A stretch of 64,000 bases of DNA from Apostichopus japonicus. Taxonomy: Eukaryota > Echinodermata > Holothuroidea > Aspidochirotida > Stichopodidae. The position numbers and the translations under genes were made by a program. Of the stretch, positions 15,401-26,254 are shown piece by piece. Location: positions 5,994,501 to 6,058,500 of the forward strand of contig NC_092575.1 of NCBI RefSeq assembly GCF_037975245.1. The letters run 5' to 3'. Each line of letters starts with the position of its first letter. Positions within the stretch are counted from its first letter, which is position 1. The notes under the pieces were generated by a model. It did no database searches. It was not told the origin of the DNA and saw nothing but the letters and a program-made list of their open reading frames with translations.

Positions 15401-16877
15401 TTTTCTATTTTATCTTGGTCTGAGACCTTATAGGGGTCCCAAATCTGAGCTGAATATTCAAGAGTAGAATGACACATAGACATATAGGCCAATTCACGTC
15501 ATTCTGGTGGGCAGGAGCGCAAATTCCTATTAAGGAAGCCAAGGGTTCTGCTGGTCCTAGAGCAAATCTTATGTAGAGAAAGATAAATTGTCACTAAACA
15601 GGATACCAAGATAAGGTTGCACAGTGACGCGCACTCCAATATTTGATTGTATATATGGAGTAAAAGAACACAGATTTTGCCCCGCTACGCTTTGTAGACA
15701 TCATGAAGCATTAAGAGGGATTGAATTTCATGTCCCAGAGCGTAGTCCAGGATTCAAGGGCCTTCAAATCTTTCTGGAGGATGAGATGGTCGTCAAAAGA
15801 GTGAATAGGCCTATACAGCAAAGCATCACCCGCAAATAAACAAAGTTGCGATTTAATGTGATAAGTTATGTCGTTTATATAGCATAAGAACAGAACTGGG
15901 CCAAGACAGGTGCCTTGTGGAACACCTGAGAGAACAGGAGCAGATGTTGATGATATACCATCGATAATCACACTTTGGGTCCTATGTGACAAGAAACTAT
16001 TGATCCAACAGGAGAGATCTGGATGGCCGATCTTGGCCAGCAATTAACCCAGAGAACCTTTCTTTACATTATTATAATTTATTACAATCACATCTGTGCA
16101 CATCGAAAAATGTCAAACTTTTGGACTATTTTCGTCATTATTAGTTCATTCAGAAATGCAGAACTAGTCAAGCTTATTAAATACATCACTGTTTGATTTC
16201 GATAAAGGAAAAGAAGATGAGAGTCGCATCCAGTCCTTTCACTTTAAGATCAGGTTGTCAGTCATTTCCTGGCTAAAGTGAAAGTCAACAAACTGAATGC
16301 TGGATCACTGTGTTATTTTTATGGGTGGGGTATTAAAACAAGTGTGAACTTGTGTGAATCATTTCACTATTAAAATTTAGTTCCTTAAAGGTAGTCAGTA
16401 TAGGCCCAGTATAATTGCTAGAAGTTTTCAAACATTACTTTCCTGGAGGTCTTCACTCTCCAAATTGTTCTCAGACATTCTAAATGAACACACAAGATGT
16501 TTGCATGTCCTAGTGAGCTAAATTACCTTCAGGGTGATAACAAAAATAGTTTTCAGAATTTTGACCAAAGGTGACCATACTTGAAAATCTGGCCAATACA
16601 GCATGCCTTTAATTTTTAAAGATTGCACAAAAATCATCGCAAGAAGCTGCTTCAATGTCAGAGCCTTTCCTTACCCGTGTTCCTGAATGTAGTCTGTAAA
16701 ATTGCCCTTGGCTATCCATCCTTTGACAACACCTTCCTTGATGACGTATTCATTCTCCTCAATTACAACCGAGGCAATTCTTGTTGAGCTTCCATACGAT
16801 GCTGGCAGCAGAGACAAAAGAACGATCAATGAGAGAAAGAGATTGATTGCCACGGCCATCGTGATTTCTCGTACCAT
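479..16877 (-). CDS. PLBD1: Phospholipase B-like 1 (PLBD1-type) gene, 11 coding exons, complete
   Basis: Coding exons in transcript order: 16675-16877, 13503-13746, 11822-11922, 10661-10881, 9241-9335, 7087-7244, 6462-6554, 4918-4995, 3811-3963, 2178-2337, 479-652. They sum to 1680 nt (559 residues plus TGA); every junction is GT-AG and phases match. Residues 7-29 form a hydrophobic signal peptide ending near ASYG, so the product enters the secretory/lysosomal route. The family is N-terminal-nucleophile amidohydrolases that remove fatty acyl groups from phospholipids. The SGSCSALIKL motif places the autocleavage Ser-Cys pair at about 213-214, with His231 and Trp234 (AHDTW) at the spacing known in PLBD2. 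Other family blocks: QQAYAAGFVEG, YWHQ, FTSYPG, METTIG, YNNQWM, SYWASYNIP, PRAKMFRRN, ISARSDLNPADG, SGPTWDQ. N-glycosylation sequons include NFT at 59. The length equals PLBD1 (about 550), and the sequence fits PLBD1 better than PLBD2. Exon 3 (101 nt) is short and divergent but phase-correct. The poly(A) signal was not seen and probably lies beyond base 1. Confidence 0.93.
1787..2132. mobile_element. Non-autonomous hAT-like element in PLBD1 intron 10
   Basis: The 346-bp element has termini CAGTGGTGTAGGAAGG and (reverse-complemented) CAAGGGCGTAGGAACC. It is flanked by a perfect 8-bp target duplication, ATTGGGTT, at 1779-1786 and 2133-2140. The interior has G-rich and C-rich ends but no coding capacity. 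An 8-bp duplication with CA-GG termini points to the hAT superfamily. It ends about 40 bp from the exon 10 splice donor at 2177. Confidence 0.8.
4168..4492. mobile_element. Inverted-repeat MITE in PLBD1 intron 8
   Basis: Two imperfect inverted repeats of about 55 bp bound a 325-bp unit. Left: TATAGCACGCTATAG...GGAAAGTTTC...TACGTAATCGACCTGCC. Right: the reverse complement with a few changes, ending GCGTGCTATAG at 4475-4485. The interior has no ORF. The target duplication is not clear, so the superfamily is unassigned. Confidence 0.7.
4745..4865. repeat. Possible fragment of a CAGTGG-type transposon beside PLBD1 exon 8
   Basis: The sequence starting CAGTGGTGTACACAGGG at 4746 resembles the termini of the hAT-like elements elsewhere in the window. 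No matching right end or target duplication was found, so this is at most a fragment. Confidence 0.3.
5827..5889. repeat. 63-bp interrupted palindrome
   Basis: The arms AACTTAGCCTAGTTT and AAACTAGGCTAAGTT are perfectly complementary, with the 18-bp perfect palindrome GGATACCCTAGGGTATCC at the centre. In RNA or extruded DNA it would form a compound hairpin. It lies in PLBD1 intron 7 between exons 8 and 7. Confidence 0.75.
7925..8860. repeat. Satellite-like tandem array, unit 119-124 bp, about 8 copies (PLBD1 intron 5)
   Basis: A block containing TGTAGGCTGTATGAGGGG recurs at 7981, 8105, 8229, 8348, 8467, 8586, 8705 and 8824. The spacing is 124 bp for the first two intervals and 119 bp afterwards; the difference is loss of a short CAGTATA-type stretch. 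Copies 4-7 are nearly identical, indicating recent amplification. It also makes a spurious 68-codon ORF. Confidence 0.9.
10985..11275 (+). mobile_element. tRNA-derived SINE in PLBD1 intron 3
   Basis: The head contains a perfect pol III B-box, GGTTCGATACC (about 11034-11044), preceded by an A-box-like GTGGCATTTGAGGC. A non-tRNA body of about 200 bp follows, then a (ATT)n tail at 11258-11270. This head-body-simple-repeat layout is that of a tRNA SINE. It lies about 100 bp upstream of exon 4 in transcript terms. Confidence 0.75.
12445..12990. repeat. Minisatellite, unit about 33-35 bp (PLBD1 intron 2)
   Basis: About a dozen copies of ATCACCATGGAAACTGATG followed by AGAGACATTGGCAGT, with interspersed variants containing GATGTGGTATATCAGTATC and AAAAAGATGAGGATATCAAC. 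Related, more degenerate units extend upstream to about 11930 (GAGGATATCA, GATGAGGGATATCAG), so the array is older than its homogenised core. Confidence 0.85.
14485..15060. repeat. Three-copy direct tandem repeat, unit about 192 bp (PLBD1 intron 1)
   Basis: Copies start at 14485, 14677 and 14870 with CTGACAATCTGCAGTATT and end with GCAGCGCAGCAGAGCTAAT. They differ at only a few positions (for example CTGTAGTG versus CTGTTAGTG, and GTGTGCAG versus GTGCGCAG), so the triplication is recent. The array abuts the 3' end of a retrotransposon remnant, and its end may overlap that element's 3' end. Confidence 0.9.
15065..16045 (-). pseudogene. 5'-truncated, decayed non-LTR retrotransposon (reverse transcriptase)
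   Basis: Minus-strand translation gives the RT core SGVPQGTCLGPVLFLCYIND, then FAGDALLY, where the family has the catalytic FADD pair. One of the two essential aspartates is therefore replaced by Gly. Further on come LEYSAQIWDPY, KIEKIQRKAARFV and, at the 3' end, YPRTIKDWNTL, all typical of the CR1/L2/jockey-type RT C-terminus, but in different frames with stops between them. The 5' half (endonuclease) is missing. It lies antisense-free, on the same strand as the PLBD1 transcript, in intron 1. Confidence 0.85.
16389..16608. mobile_element. Short inverted-repeat MITE flanked by TTAA (copy 1)
   Basis: The termini AGGTAGTCAGTATAGGCC and (reversed) AGGCATGCTGTATTGGCC are inverted repeats. TTAA stands at both edges (16385-16388 and 16609-16612), as expected for piggyBac- or Kolobok-type insertion. 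A diverged relative lies at 55345-55590. The element ends 62 bp from the exon 1 splice donor of PLBD1. Confidence 0.65.
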
Positions 16878-18116
16878 CTGTCGATGTGGTCTGGAGATCT
16901 ATATTAATTTAAAGAGATAGAAATATACTATTACATATTATAATATATTATTTCCGCTGTTTATTGATAGTTAATGCTGAGCTGCCAACTTTCAAAGTCA
17001 AGTGGCTGTTATGCCTGTTCAATAGTGTCAAAAGCCGCAGGAGGTTTGGCTCAGGTTCTCACTCGAAGCCTATCATTATCACTGTATAAGCCTTACTGTA
17101 TTTTGATTCTTTGAATGCAAATAGGATATTGAATAAGCTTAGCCACCCTTGGCTAGTATTATATTTATTACCTACCCTTTTCTTTGGCAAATTATTCAGA
17201 AAAGTGAAATCCATGAGACGAAGCACTGGCAGTTTACTGTATGTAGACGTATGTCGTTCTACCAATCAATACTGCACCAGTTCAAAGATTTCGCCAGAAT
17301 ATGCAACGTAAGGCCACTCACGTGAGCCTGCGGCTTTATCTGTCACTGTAAAGGACAATAACTTTTTTGGGGAAGTCCCTATTGTACGATACGTCATGGC
17401 TATACTTTAAAGAGCGCTAAATTCAACAGTGGAGCTTGCCCGGTTCCAAAACATGAAAAATGTTAATAGCCGCATGGATTTATTCGATCGTGCACCATAA
17501 GGTGTAATATTAACATAATGTGAGGTAAATAAATTATATAATTGGCTAAGACTTGACAGTTAGGCTGCACTGTGTTAGGCTACACTCGATCACCGTCATA
17601 TTTGTCATTAACGCTAATGTAGTAATAGGCCTAGGCCCTAGTCGTAATAGTATTATTAGTAATGAAAGGCCTCTAACTAACGTTAGGCCTAGCCTAGTAG
17701 TAGTAACAACTTAGAAGTTTAAATTATTTCTCCAATAGTCTAGGTTAACAACTCTTTCAGAATAGCCACTATAAAAAAGTTAGGTAGCATACGCTAAATT
17801 TCTCCTCGTTGTGATCATGGTCTGGATGGAGAGTGACTGAAATAAAATATTGTCTTGATTATATATGGAGGGTTCCTGCCTCCTGTACAGTATGTACGGG
17901 GAAACTGTTAGTTTCAGTTAGCCAATGCCTAAATTGTATACCGAACTGCAATGTAACAAAAATAAGTTTGCTTACTGCTATGTACTACTTTAGTAGACAG
18001 AAAAAATCAATTTCTACTGGGGTTAATGTCTCAACAATGAACAACACCTATAGTATTGTTATTGGAATGATACACATTTATTTTTTTCCTGTTGTAGATT
18101 TCAAACGCAGTGCAAC
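16878..18116. promoter_or_regulatory. Head-to-head intergenic region between PLBD1-like and delta-tubulin genes
   Basis: These 1.24 kb separate the two divergent start codons and must hold both 5' leaders and promoters. I see no convincing TATA box for either gene. A stretch near 17600-17700 is rich in AGGCCTAG-type short palindromes. The arrangement suggests shared or bidirectional regulation, but that is inference from spacing only. Confidence 0.45.
18098..18116 (+). other. TUBD1: Probable 5' UTR exon end of delta-tubulin, downstream of a splice acceptor
   Basis: A strong polypyrimidine tract followed by GTTGTAG ends at 18097, 19 nt before the ATG. It looks like a functional acceptor, so the first exon of the transcript is probably non-coding and lies further upstream within the intergenic region. 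The upstream donor was not identified. Confidence 0.45.
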
Positions 18117-19913
18117 ATGTCAGTTATATCACTGCAGCTGGGACAGTGTGGAAATCAAATAGGGCAGTTATTTTTTGACACATTGATGAGTGACTTGCAA
18201 CAAAGAGAAAAGGAAAGAAATTCCAAAGAATATCAAAGTCGCTGTCTGGATCGCTTCTTTGTCTCTGGTGAAGATCATAAACTTGAAGCCAGGGCCATCT
18301 CCGTGGATACAGAGGGCAAAGTAGTGAGCAATGTGTTCGACCAGGCGAAAAAGACAGGAAGATGGTGCTATCCTTCAGATCAGCAGCTCAGCGGAAGACG
18401 TGGTGCCGGCAACAATTGGGCAGACGGTTTCTACAACCACGGTGCAAAATGCGAACAAGAAGTTTTAGATTTGGTCCAAAGAGAACTGGAGAAATGTGAT
18501 CACTTTGGTGGCTTTTGCAGTTTGATGAGTATAGGTGGAGGCACTGGGTCGGGATTAGGGACCAGAGTCACTCGAGCACTGAAAGAAGCTTATCCCAAAT
18601 CGTTTCTGATCAATGTCTTGGTTTGGCCTCATAGTGCAGGCGAGGTTATTGTACAAAACTATAACGCGGTGCTGTCCATGGCACATCTCTCCGAGAGCTC
18701 TGATGCTCTCCTGATTTTCCAGAATGATGACATCCGTAAGATCGCCCAGACTCTCGGCTCGTCTCCCAAAGTGACTTTTGACGACATGAACCGAGTTGTG
18801 TCGGAGCAGTTGGTGGCATCGTTACAGCCCGCAGTGTCCCACGATGGATCCGATAATCTGCTCGGCCGTTATTTGGAACATTTAGTTCCCCATCCGGATT
18901 ACAAACTATTGACGTCAAGGTTCCTGCCCCAGGTTTCGGAGGCCGCGGTCTCTTTCTCTACGTTTAATTGGCCAGCTTTGACTAAACGAACTTTCCAGAT
19001 GCTCTTGACACAAAGTGTCATAGATGAAGGTACATATATGCTGTATGAAACTTTAAAAGTGTTTTATTTAATATTTTTCCCTGGTTAATTCTTCAGTTTC
19101 TGGTTAAATCTCAAACTTGCATGCATATTTCTGCAGTTCTTAAATCAAATCTGCACTTTTCACTTAAACTCTCTCAAGTAATATTCCTAACACAAACTGG
19201 TTGACAAGGCATCACACACACACACACATGCATCACACATGCCATCAGCATCACAAAGATTCCTTTTACCTTTGGTAAGGAATCAAAAAATGGTTGACTG
19301 CCTAATGTACAGTAGAAGCCCAGTACGAAGTTTTAATACTGTATTTTTATTTTTATTTATAGAAGTCAAAGTTCAGCAGAGTCAATGGATTCACGTTTCC
19401 TTGGTGATTAAAACTTGTAATGGCTAAGCAAAACAAACCAGAATTTTTGTTTATTTGCTATTTAAAGGTCAAATGATCATTCTGCATGCTTGCATTCAGG
19501 TTTTTTTTTTTTTTGTGTGCCTATCAACAGGTTTAAACTGGCACATCAAACCGTCAAACTCACGAAACAAAACTCTTTCCAACTTGATGGTGATTCGAGG
19601 CAAAGGATGTCAGTCAGTCGACACGGGTATCTTCTCCAGCCCGGAGATTTATCCATCCTGGATTCCAAGAGGTGCTGGGTTTGCATCCTTCACCCAGTCT
19701 CTGCCTCTCTTGAGATACGAAAAGTCCACATCCCTCCTGAGCAACTGTCAGACGCCCATCCGTGCCCTAGATACGATGGTTTCGAAAGCCTGGGGTATGT
19801 TTGCTATGCGGGCATACACCCATTGGTACACCCGCTATGGCATGCAAGAAGAGGAATTTATCGACTGCTTTGCAAAACTTGAACAGACCATTGGTAATTA
19901 CAATTCCGTCTAG
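18117..19913 (+). CDS. TUBD1: Delta-tubulin, two coding exons, complete
   Basis: Exons 18117-19029 and 19531-19913 join in phase 1 (GAA-G / GT-TTA), giving 431 residues plus TAG. The N-terminus is the tubulin LGQCGNQIG nucleotide-binding block (residues 8-16). The glycine-rich GTP loop GGGTGSG is at 140-146, preceded by the RGAGNNWADG block at 95-104. GEVIVQNYN and LEHLVPHP match delta-tubulin rather than alpha, beta or gamma, and exon 2 carries the delta-type VIRGK, YEKS, KAWGMFA and LEQ blocks. Delta-tubulin acts at centrioles and basal bodies, where it is needed for triplet microtubules. It is about 20 residues shorter than the human protein; the deficit falls just after the exon junction, so an additional small exon cannot be fully excluded, although the frame is continuous without it. 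The intron has a CA repeat near 19215 and a T-run before the acceptor. Confidence 0.94.
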
Positions 19914-20061
19914 AATTTTAGCGAACTCTGAAGTGCAAATCTCAAAACATTCCAACACAAAATGAGTTGCAGCAACGTGTCAGAGAGCCATTTCCACAGT
20001 GTCGTATCTCTGCTAATATGATTTTCTTTTTCTTTAATTTTTCATTTTCTTCCTACGATGA

Positions 20062-20067
20062 AATAAA
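20062..20067 (+). terminator. TUBD1: Candidate poly(A) signal AATAAA for delta-tubulin
   Basis: AATAAA lies 149 nt after the stop codon. A second copy lies at 20260-20265 in an AT-rich context. Either could direct 3' end formation. Confidence 0.45.
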
Positions 20068-20259
20068 AAAATTGTGAGGAAAAAAACAACAGACAAAGTT
20101 TACAGACTTGGACGAACAAAGTGAAAAGTTAGAAGCAACTGTTTATTTTTCTATCAAATTCATATTCTTTTTTATTCCTTTTCTTTGCAAGTTAAACGAG
20201 GGTGACAAAATTACATAAAGAATTGCTTTCTCTCAATATTTAAATGTACAAAGTATTGC

Positions 20260-20265
20260 AATAAA
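20260..20265 (+). terminator. TUBD1: Second candidate poly(A) signal AATAAA for delta-tubulin
   Basis: AATAAA is 347 nt after the stop and is followed by TG-rich sequence (GTCACTCTGGTGTAA). Choice between this and the upstream copy needs transcript data. Confidence 0.4.
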
Positions 20266-20952
20266 TGTCACTCTGGTGTAATACATTATGATAATTACAG
20301 TTTAATCTTTTGTTTTAATCTTTAAATGGAAAATATTTCTTTGTTAAGTTAGCTTGGGTTTGTTGTGATACAAACACACACAGATACATATACAAATGAG
20401 TAATAGCTATTATGTGGATTTCGATTTGATTTCAGAACCTTATACTGAAAAGCAAGCAGAGATGTGTTGGTTCATACAGATATTTTCATATTCATATGAT
20501 CTAGTTGTTATCTGATATTTAGCAGACTGCCATATCACAACTGGAAGCTGCAATGTGATTATGATTAATTGATAAAACTAGAAGAGTAAGTCTGAAACTG
20601 ATTTACAAGATGACCTGTTTAACATTAGTATGATTGAAACAATGATGTAAGGTATTTGTCAATTTCTTAAAAACAAGAAACAGATAGTTAAATCTGTCTA
20701 GAAAACTGTACTCCAGAAACTGTTGATACTTTTAAACACTTTGGGAGTACATACCTTTGGATATGACAAAATACTTTAGTGGTTGTCAAAGAAGTAATGT
20801 TTCTCTCATCCCAAGCTATATTGAATAGCAAATAAGTCTGTGAAGACATGGTTACAAGTTACATACTGAACACATACTTCCTTGAGCCACTATTTGCTTA
20901 TTCTTGATGAACAGAAGTCACCCAAGCACTGAAACATACATATACCTATCTC

Positions 20953-21112
20953 CCCCACTTCCTCCCCCTTCCTTCCCTCTTCCCCTTCCTTCCCTCTCCC
21001 CCTTCCTTCCCTCTCCCCCTTCCTTCCCTCTCCCCCTTCCTTCCCTCTCCCCCTTCCTTCCCTCTCCCCCTTCCTTCCCTCTCCCCCTTCCTTCCCTCTC
21101 CCCTTCCTCCCC
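20953..21112. repeat. Polypyrimidine minisatellite, unit about 17 bp
   Basis: About nine copies of CTCCCCCTTCCTTCCCT make a 160-bp stretch with essentially only pyrimidines on the plus strand. Mirror-symmetric homopurine/homopyrimidine tracts of this length can form intramolecular triplexes. It lies between the 3' ends of TUBD1 and AKAP10 and makes spurious Pro/Ser and Gly/Arg ORFs. Confidence 0.9.
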
Positions 21113-24100
21113 GACCCAATCTCAACAAAAACACATGCTTCTTATTGATTTGTTCATCGACACCCTACAAGAAATGCAATTTGTTCTATTTTGTGGTTAA
21201 ATATGAACTTTCTTTGGGGGAGGTGGAGGGGTTATCATAGGAGGAAGTAGGGAGGTAACATTATGCCCCTTCGTTGTGGCATTACCGCTTTATAGTCAGA
21301 TAGTCCATCTCATACTCACACCATGGTATTGCTACATACTTTCAATGTGTTTTATGTATACAAGCAATCTTCTCAAGATTTATGAAACCAGGGCTGATTT
21401 TTTAAATGTCTGCTACGACCAAAATGTCTCCTTGTACATATGACAACTATCCCTGACGTCATAGAGATCAGTCTTGGTTCCTTTCGAGAAAAATCGCTCA
21501 CAAATTTATACCGTTATATATGTGCCTCCTGAGTCGACCAATTTTGCTGTTTTCATTAACATGAACACAAAAAACAAAAATAGGTTTTATGGCATGGACG
21601 ATAAGCAAACCTTTAAAAAAGCATGCATGAAAATAAAATATATTCTACATCTGTGACATACTCAAATAAAACTTGCCTGCAGTCTAATTATACAAAAATT
21701 ATCAAAGATATTGGAAAATTAAACGATAAAACAAAAATTAAAATAAAATGGAACAAATGAATGACGTTTCAAAAACGAAAAAAATCTTGTCTAATTCAGG
21801 TGGGATCAACAGCTGATAATTCCATTGTGCCTCTAATATGATACCTTACATTTTGATGTGTGTAACAGATCATTTACCAACTACAGGACACTTTTAGATT
21901 TTCAAGTTTCGTTGCACCATCATTAAAAAGAGGCCATGAACATATATTTTATTTGTTCTTGAAGTAAAAAATATTGGCAGCAGAAAAAATTCAAATTGCA
22001 TTTTTATTTTCATAGTTTCTTTAATTTTTTTTTTTTTTTTTTTTTTGGGCTTTGGGATATCCTTTGTTGACATTACGACAAAAATTGTCAAATTTTGTTT
22101 ATAAACAGCAATAATGACAGTTCATAAACTATTCAGTATTCAGTCTTTTTTCTTCAGAGAAATAAAATTGTTTAGTAAGCAATGCTTGACTCTCTAACAA
22201 ATAGGCCACTTACACTTTGTCAAAACACACACAAGTACAAACCCATTTGACCTCTGCAACATTTTACACAGGTGTATACTTCAAGAGTTGTCTTTATTTT
22301 CTAACCTTTTTTCACATGGAAATTTAGCTGACATCCAATAACCAGGAGGGAGTGCAACAGAATAACACAGTTTCAAAAAGATCTCTCTGATGGTAGGGGT
22401 TCCCATATTCCAAGAACTATCATGTTTCCACACTGAGTTCTTATCATTAGAAATAGATACAAAAAAAAGAAGAAAAAATTAAAAAGGGAATGAAGTCAGG
22501 ACATATAGCACAGCTCAGCTAAATCATAAGAGAGCAAATATCTATGCTGACATCACATAACATAATAATCAATGAATTTAAAATAAAATATATAAATATG
22601 CAGCATCTTTTCCTCTCATAAATGACCTTTTTGCAATCCCACTTCTGACACCATATGAGTTAACAAAGTCCTGTTTGCTCATAAAGAAACTGATTTGAGT
22701 TATACGGGGAATCTCTGTCAAACATCCATTTCCAGTCAAAATCTCAGTACTATTCCATCCGTCCTTGATTGTCTTTAAAATGGATTTTGAGCAGAATAGC
22801 CATTTTACCATCGCAATTCTGTATTGAACACATTAAAGCTGAATTATGCAGAGCAAAAATTATGAAAGAATATTTATAGCATGAACAGTCTCAACAATCA
22901 ACGTACAGAAGTGAGTATTCATGTTAAAGTTCAAATGCAAAGGGAGAATATATAATATATTCATCATCCCTGATCATCATCTCATCAACCTAAAAAATAA
23001 AAGACTCAATGTAAACACTGAGAGGAAAATTATGGGATAATCTGACAGCCTGTTTGTGTCAGAAACAGAAGTTATATTTACACCAAAAACTCTGCACAAA
23101 AATCATGACCTGTGACCTCTTAAAGGGTGTGAAGACTCGCGCAAAAAGAAACGTCTATTGCCAGTAATCTGACCTAGTTTCGAATGAGGTGTAACAGAAG
23201 TGTTAGACACCCCCATCGATCCCAGAAAATATGCACACAGCTTGCTACCGTCGGCAATTAGACACTAGTGTACAGTCAGTACATACAGCTGCGGTCAACA
23301 CGCACAGCACAGTGTATAAACGATACAGCGGTGGACATCTCAGGTCCAGCTAAAGATAACAAGGTATCACGTTTCATTACTGTCTTAATTTTGTAGCGAC
23401 ACAAACAAAACATCACTTGCAAGCAACAGAAAGTTAACTTTTTCAGATGGCCGCACGCGGTTTGGGGCGAGTCTTCAATGCCTTTAGGTTAACTATACTC
23501 ACAAAACCCACCATTGCAAGTCACCTGTATAATTTATATTAACAGCTAATACATCAACTTATATAATACATTATTAATGTTTTTAAGTAATTATCACAAA
23601 ATCAAAATTCCATTAAGTACAAACTTTCTTGATCTATAAGTAAACTAAAATGATTTAAATTTACAATTTGCATCATTATTGCTAGATTGATTTGTTTTTT
23701 ACAATGGATCACCTAGGAAGACAACATCACATATCTCATTTCAATATTTAATTTTTTTTTTCTTCTCCTTTTTAAAACCGATTAAAAGTAAACTTGCAAT
23801 TCAAAAGCCCCAAAAGAATCCACCTGGTGGCTTTGACCTACTGGCACAAAATGAACAAACAGCGGGACAGAGGAATATCGAAGAATTAATGATGCCAAAG
23901 GTCACTTAGGGCTAAGGGTAAAAAGGTTTATTGTTATCGATGCAAGTAATGGTTAAATTCGATGTAATAAGCTTTACCGAAAAACAATGTTGACCTTTCA
24001 AATGCTGGTCCTGACATAAACAAAAACTTCCGTGGATGGAATCTACCCTGACAACAGCAATTTTCACAAATGCAAAAATTTTAATTACATCTCGTTGCCA

Positions 24101-25529
24101 ACTCAGTTTTTATAAACATTTTCTGTGATGGTCAAATTACTCGGTATACTTTCTGAATGGTTAGAAATTACGAGCAATTTGAAAACAGATCTTTCAAAAA
24201 CTCAAAACTTCACAGATAACTGTTCTGATGATTATTTTTTACTTTTTCAATTTAAAACCCTGAATTTCTCAGAGAAAAACGTTGTGTTCATCTGCAGTAT
24301 CTACACTTAGGACAAGACGCAGTGACACTTTGCAATTCTATGAAAAGTTAACAAAATGATTACCCAACCAATGGAAGTCTATTTTCTTAAGCATCCGGCC
24401 AGCTGAGTCCAAATTGGTATTTTTTGCAAAACAGACAATGAACATCACATAAAATGTGTGACTTGAAATTTCACTCTCTTTTTTGTTTTCGGGGTGAATC
24501 TTTCCAAAAATCATGAGGCTCTTGACCACTTTATATTTGTTTGAATGGTTGTCTAAACAGAAGGGGGAAAAAATTGCATTTGATCAGTTGCAACAGAGGC
24601 TCCAAAGGAAAAGAAGTGCATAGGTTACCAATGCTACAACCATGTTCTATGCCACACACACTGTTGAGGGGGATATGTACATGCCGTCACAATGTGGTCA
24701 TTTTTTGAACCACACGTACTACAGCAACAACAACAGTAAAAATGTACGCAGTAAAGATTGCACAATTTGGGATGTGTTGACCTGATGCCAAAATGTCCTG
24801 CCCGCTGAAAAACGATGACATTCCTACACCAAAAGAACTTAAATGGAATTAGGCACCAGACAAACCTTCCTGCAAAATATTTCAAACTCTGATTTCCAAC
24901 AAGAAGAGGTAGGATATTATACACAGGATTATGACAAAGAGGGTGATAGACTTAATTTGAATTTAACATTGAAGAAATGATATGAAAATGAAAACACAAA
25001 CAATATCACTCAAAATAAATTATTGCACAGAGTGAGGTAAGTGCACTGGGATACCCTTTTTTTTTCTTCTTCATTTTTTTTTTTGTGAGTTGGTTTTTTT
25101 TTTTTTTTAATATACATATCTCTACTGTGGAAATTCATCACCACTCCTCATTACTAACAAAAAGGGGCCAAATATCTGTAACAGACTTTTCACATAAAAA
25201 ATATCATCTTGATAACCCACATGGGATTGGTGATTCATACAGCGCACCCAGATATTCAAGTAACACAAATAATAATAATAATGATTATCTTTCTTACAGG
25301 AGATTATACAAGAAAATTTGCTTAACATTTCACAAAAACGTGGGACATATGCAAAATGTAACATCTCTGTTTGTACATTGTAAGGTTCCCTTTAATCAGA
25401 GGAAGATGGGTGGGGTTTGGCAATGTGAGAATGGTGTATTCACTTATCCTGTGCTACTGACCTGTTTGTCCACCGGTCACTTTATTTAAATAAAAAAATT
25501 ATATGAAAATTGGATTTTGCTGATATATG

Positions 25530-25855
25530 AGCTATAATAATAATAATAATATTTGATTTTATATTGCGCTTTATACCAGCGATAGGTTTCAAACCATGAT
25601 ACAGACAAAATATTACCCCTGGTCAACGATGACCTGTACCAGAGACAATCCCTCCAGTCGGCTGCAATTATATACTGCGCCCAATGACTAGTTACCTCGT
25701 AGGTATCAATTTAACCCCTGGGGTGGAGAGAGGCAATTGAAATAAAGCATCTTGCCCAAGGACACAACGTCATGAACTAGGCAGGAATCAAACCAGCAAT
25801 CCTTGGATCACGAGTCCGAAACGCCTTAGCCAATATTGTCCACCACGCTCGGTAC
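25530..25855 (-). mobile_element. tRNA-derived SINE
   Basis: Read on the minus strand, the head at about 25850-25780 has an A-box-like TGGCTAAGGCG and a B-box-like GGTTTGATTCC. A conserved-looking body with CCTTGGGCAAGATGC follows. The tail near 25560-25530 is AAGCGCAATATAAAATCAAA then (ATT)n. It differs from the SINE at 10985, so two families are present. Confidence 0.75.
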
Positions 25856-26254
25856 ATTGTATCTCCGTCCCTTCAGGAGGGGTAAAACCCAACCATCACA
25901 TTTATATGATGTCTGATTGTGACGAACATCTGCCAAAAAGAATATCTCGTTTGACTTTGGAGACGTAACCATTGCAGTTGTCATGTAGGGGCTCTGCAGT
26001 GATTTCAATGTGTGCCATCAAAGTGACACTTGAGGTATTATCTTTTATCTTCTTACAAAAGATGTTTAATGCAATGTATAAGTCTGCTTTCTTTCTTGTG
26101 TTGTTGTCATGTCATTATATCTGGTAGAAGTTAGCAGTCACTAACAGCACACCCAAACAAACATCCTGTTTCTTAGGAATAGAGGGCAGCAATCCTAAAT
26201 AAGAACTACTTGTCATAATCAAAGGTAATACATGTCGTAATACAACAACACTAG

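Noticed and set aside
19490-19882. Overlapping 130-codon frame inside delta-tubulin exon 2
   Set aside because: It is an out-of-frame shadow of the conserved tubulin frame.
20904-21200. Pro/Ser-rich open frame and its Gly/Arg-rich opposite-strand partner
   Set aside because: Both are by-products of the polypyrimidine array.
24634-24924. 96-codon minus-strand frame with a run of Cys
   Set aside because: The Cys run comes from an ACA/ACAACA simple repeat; no domain seen.
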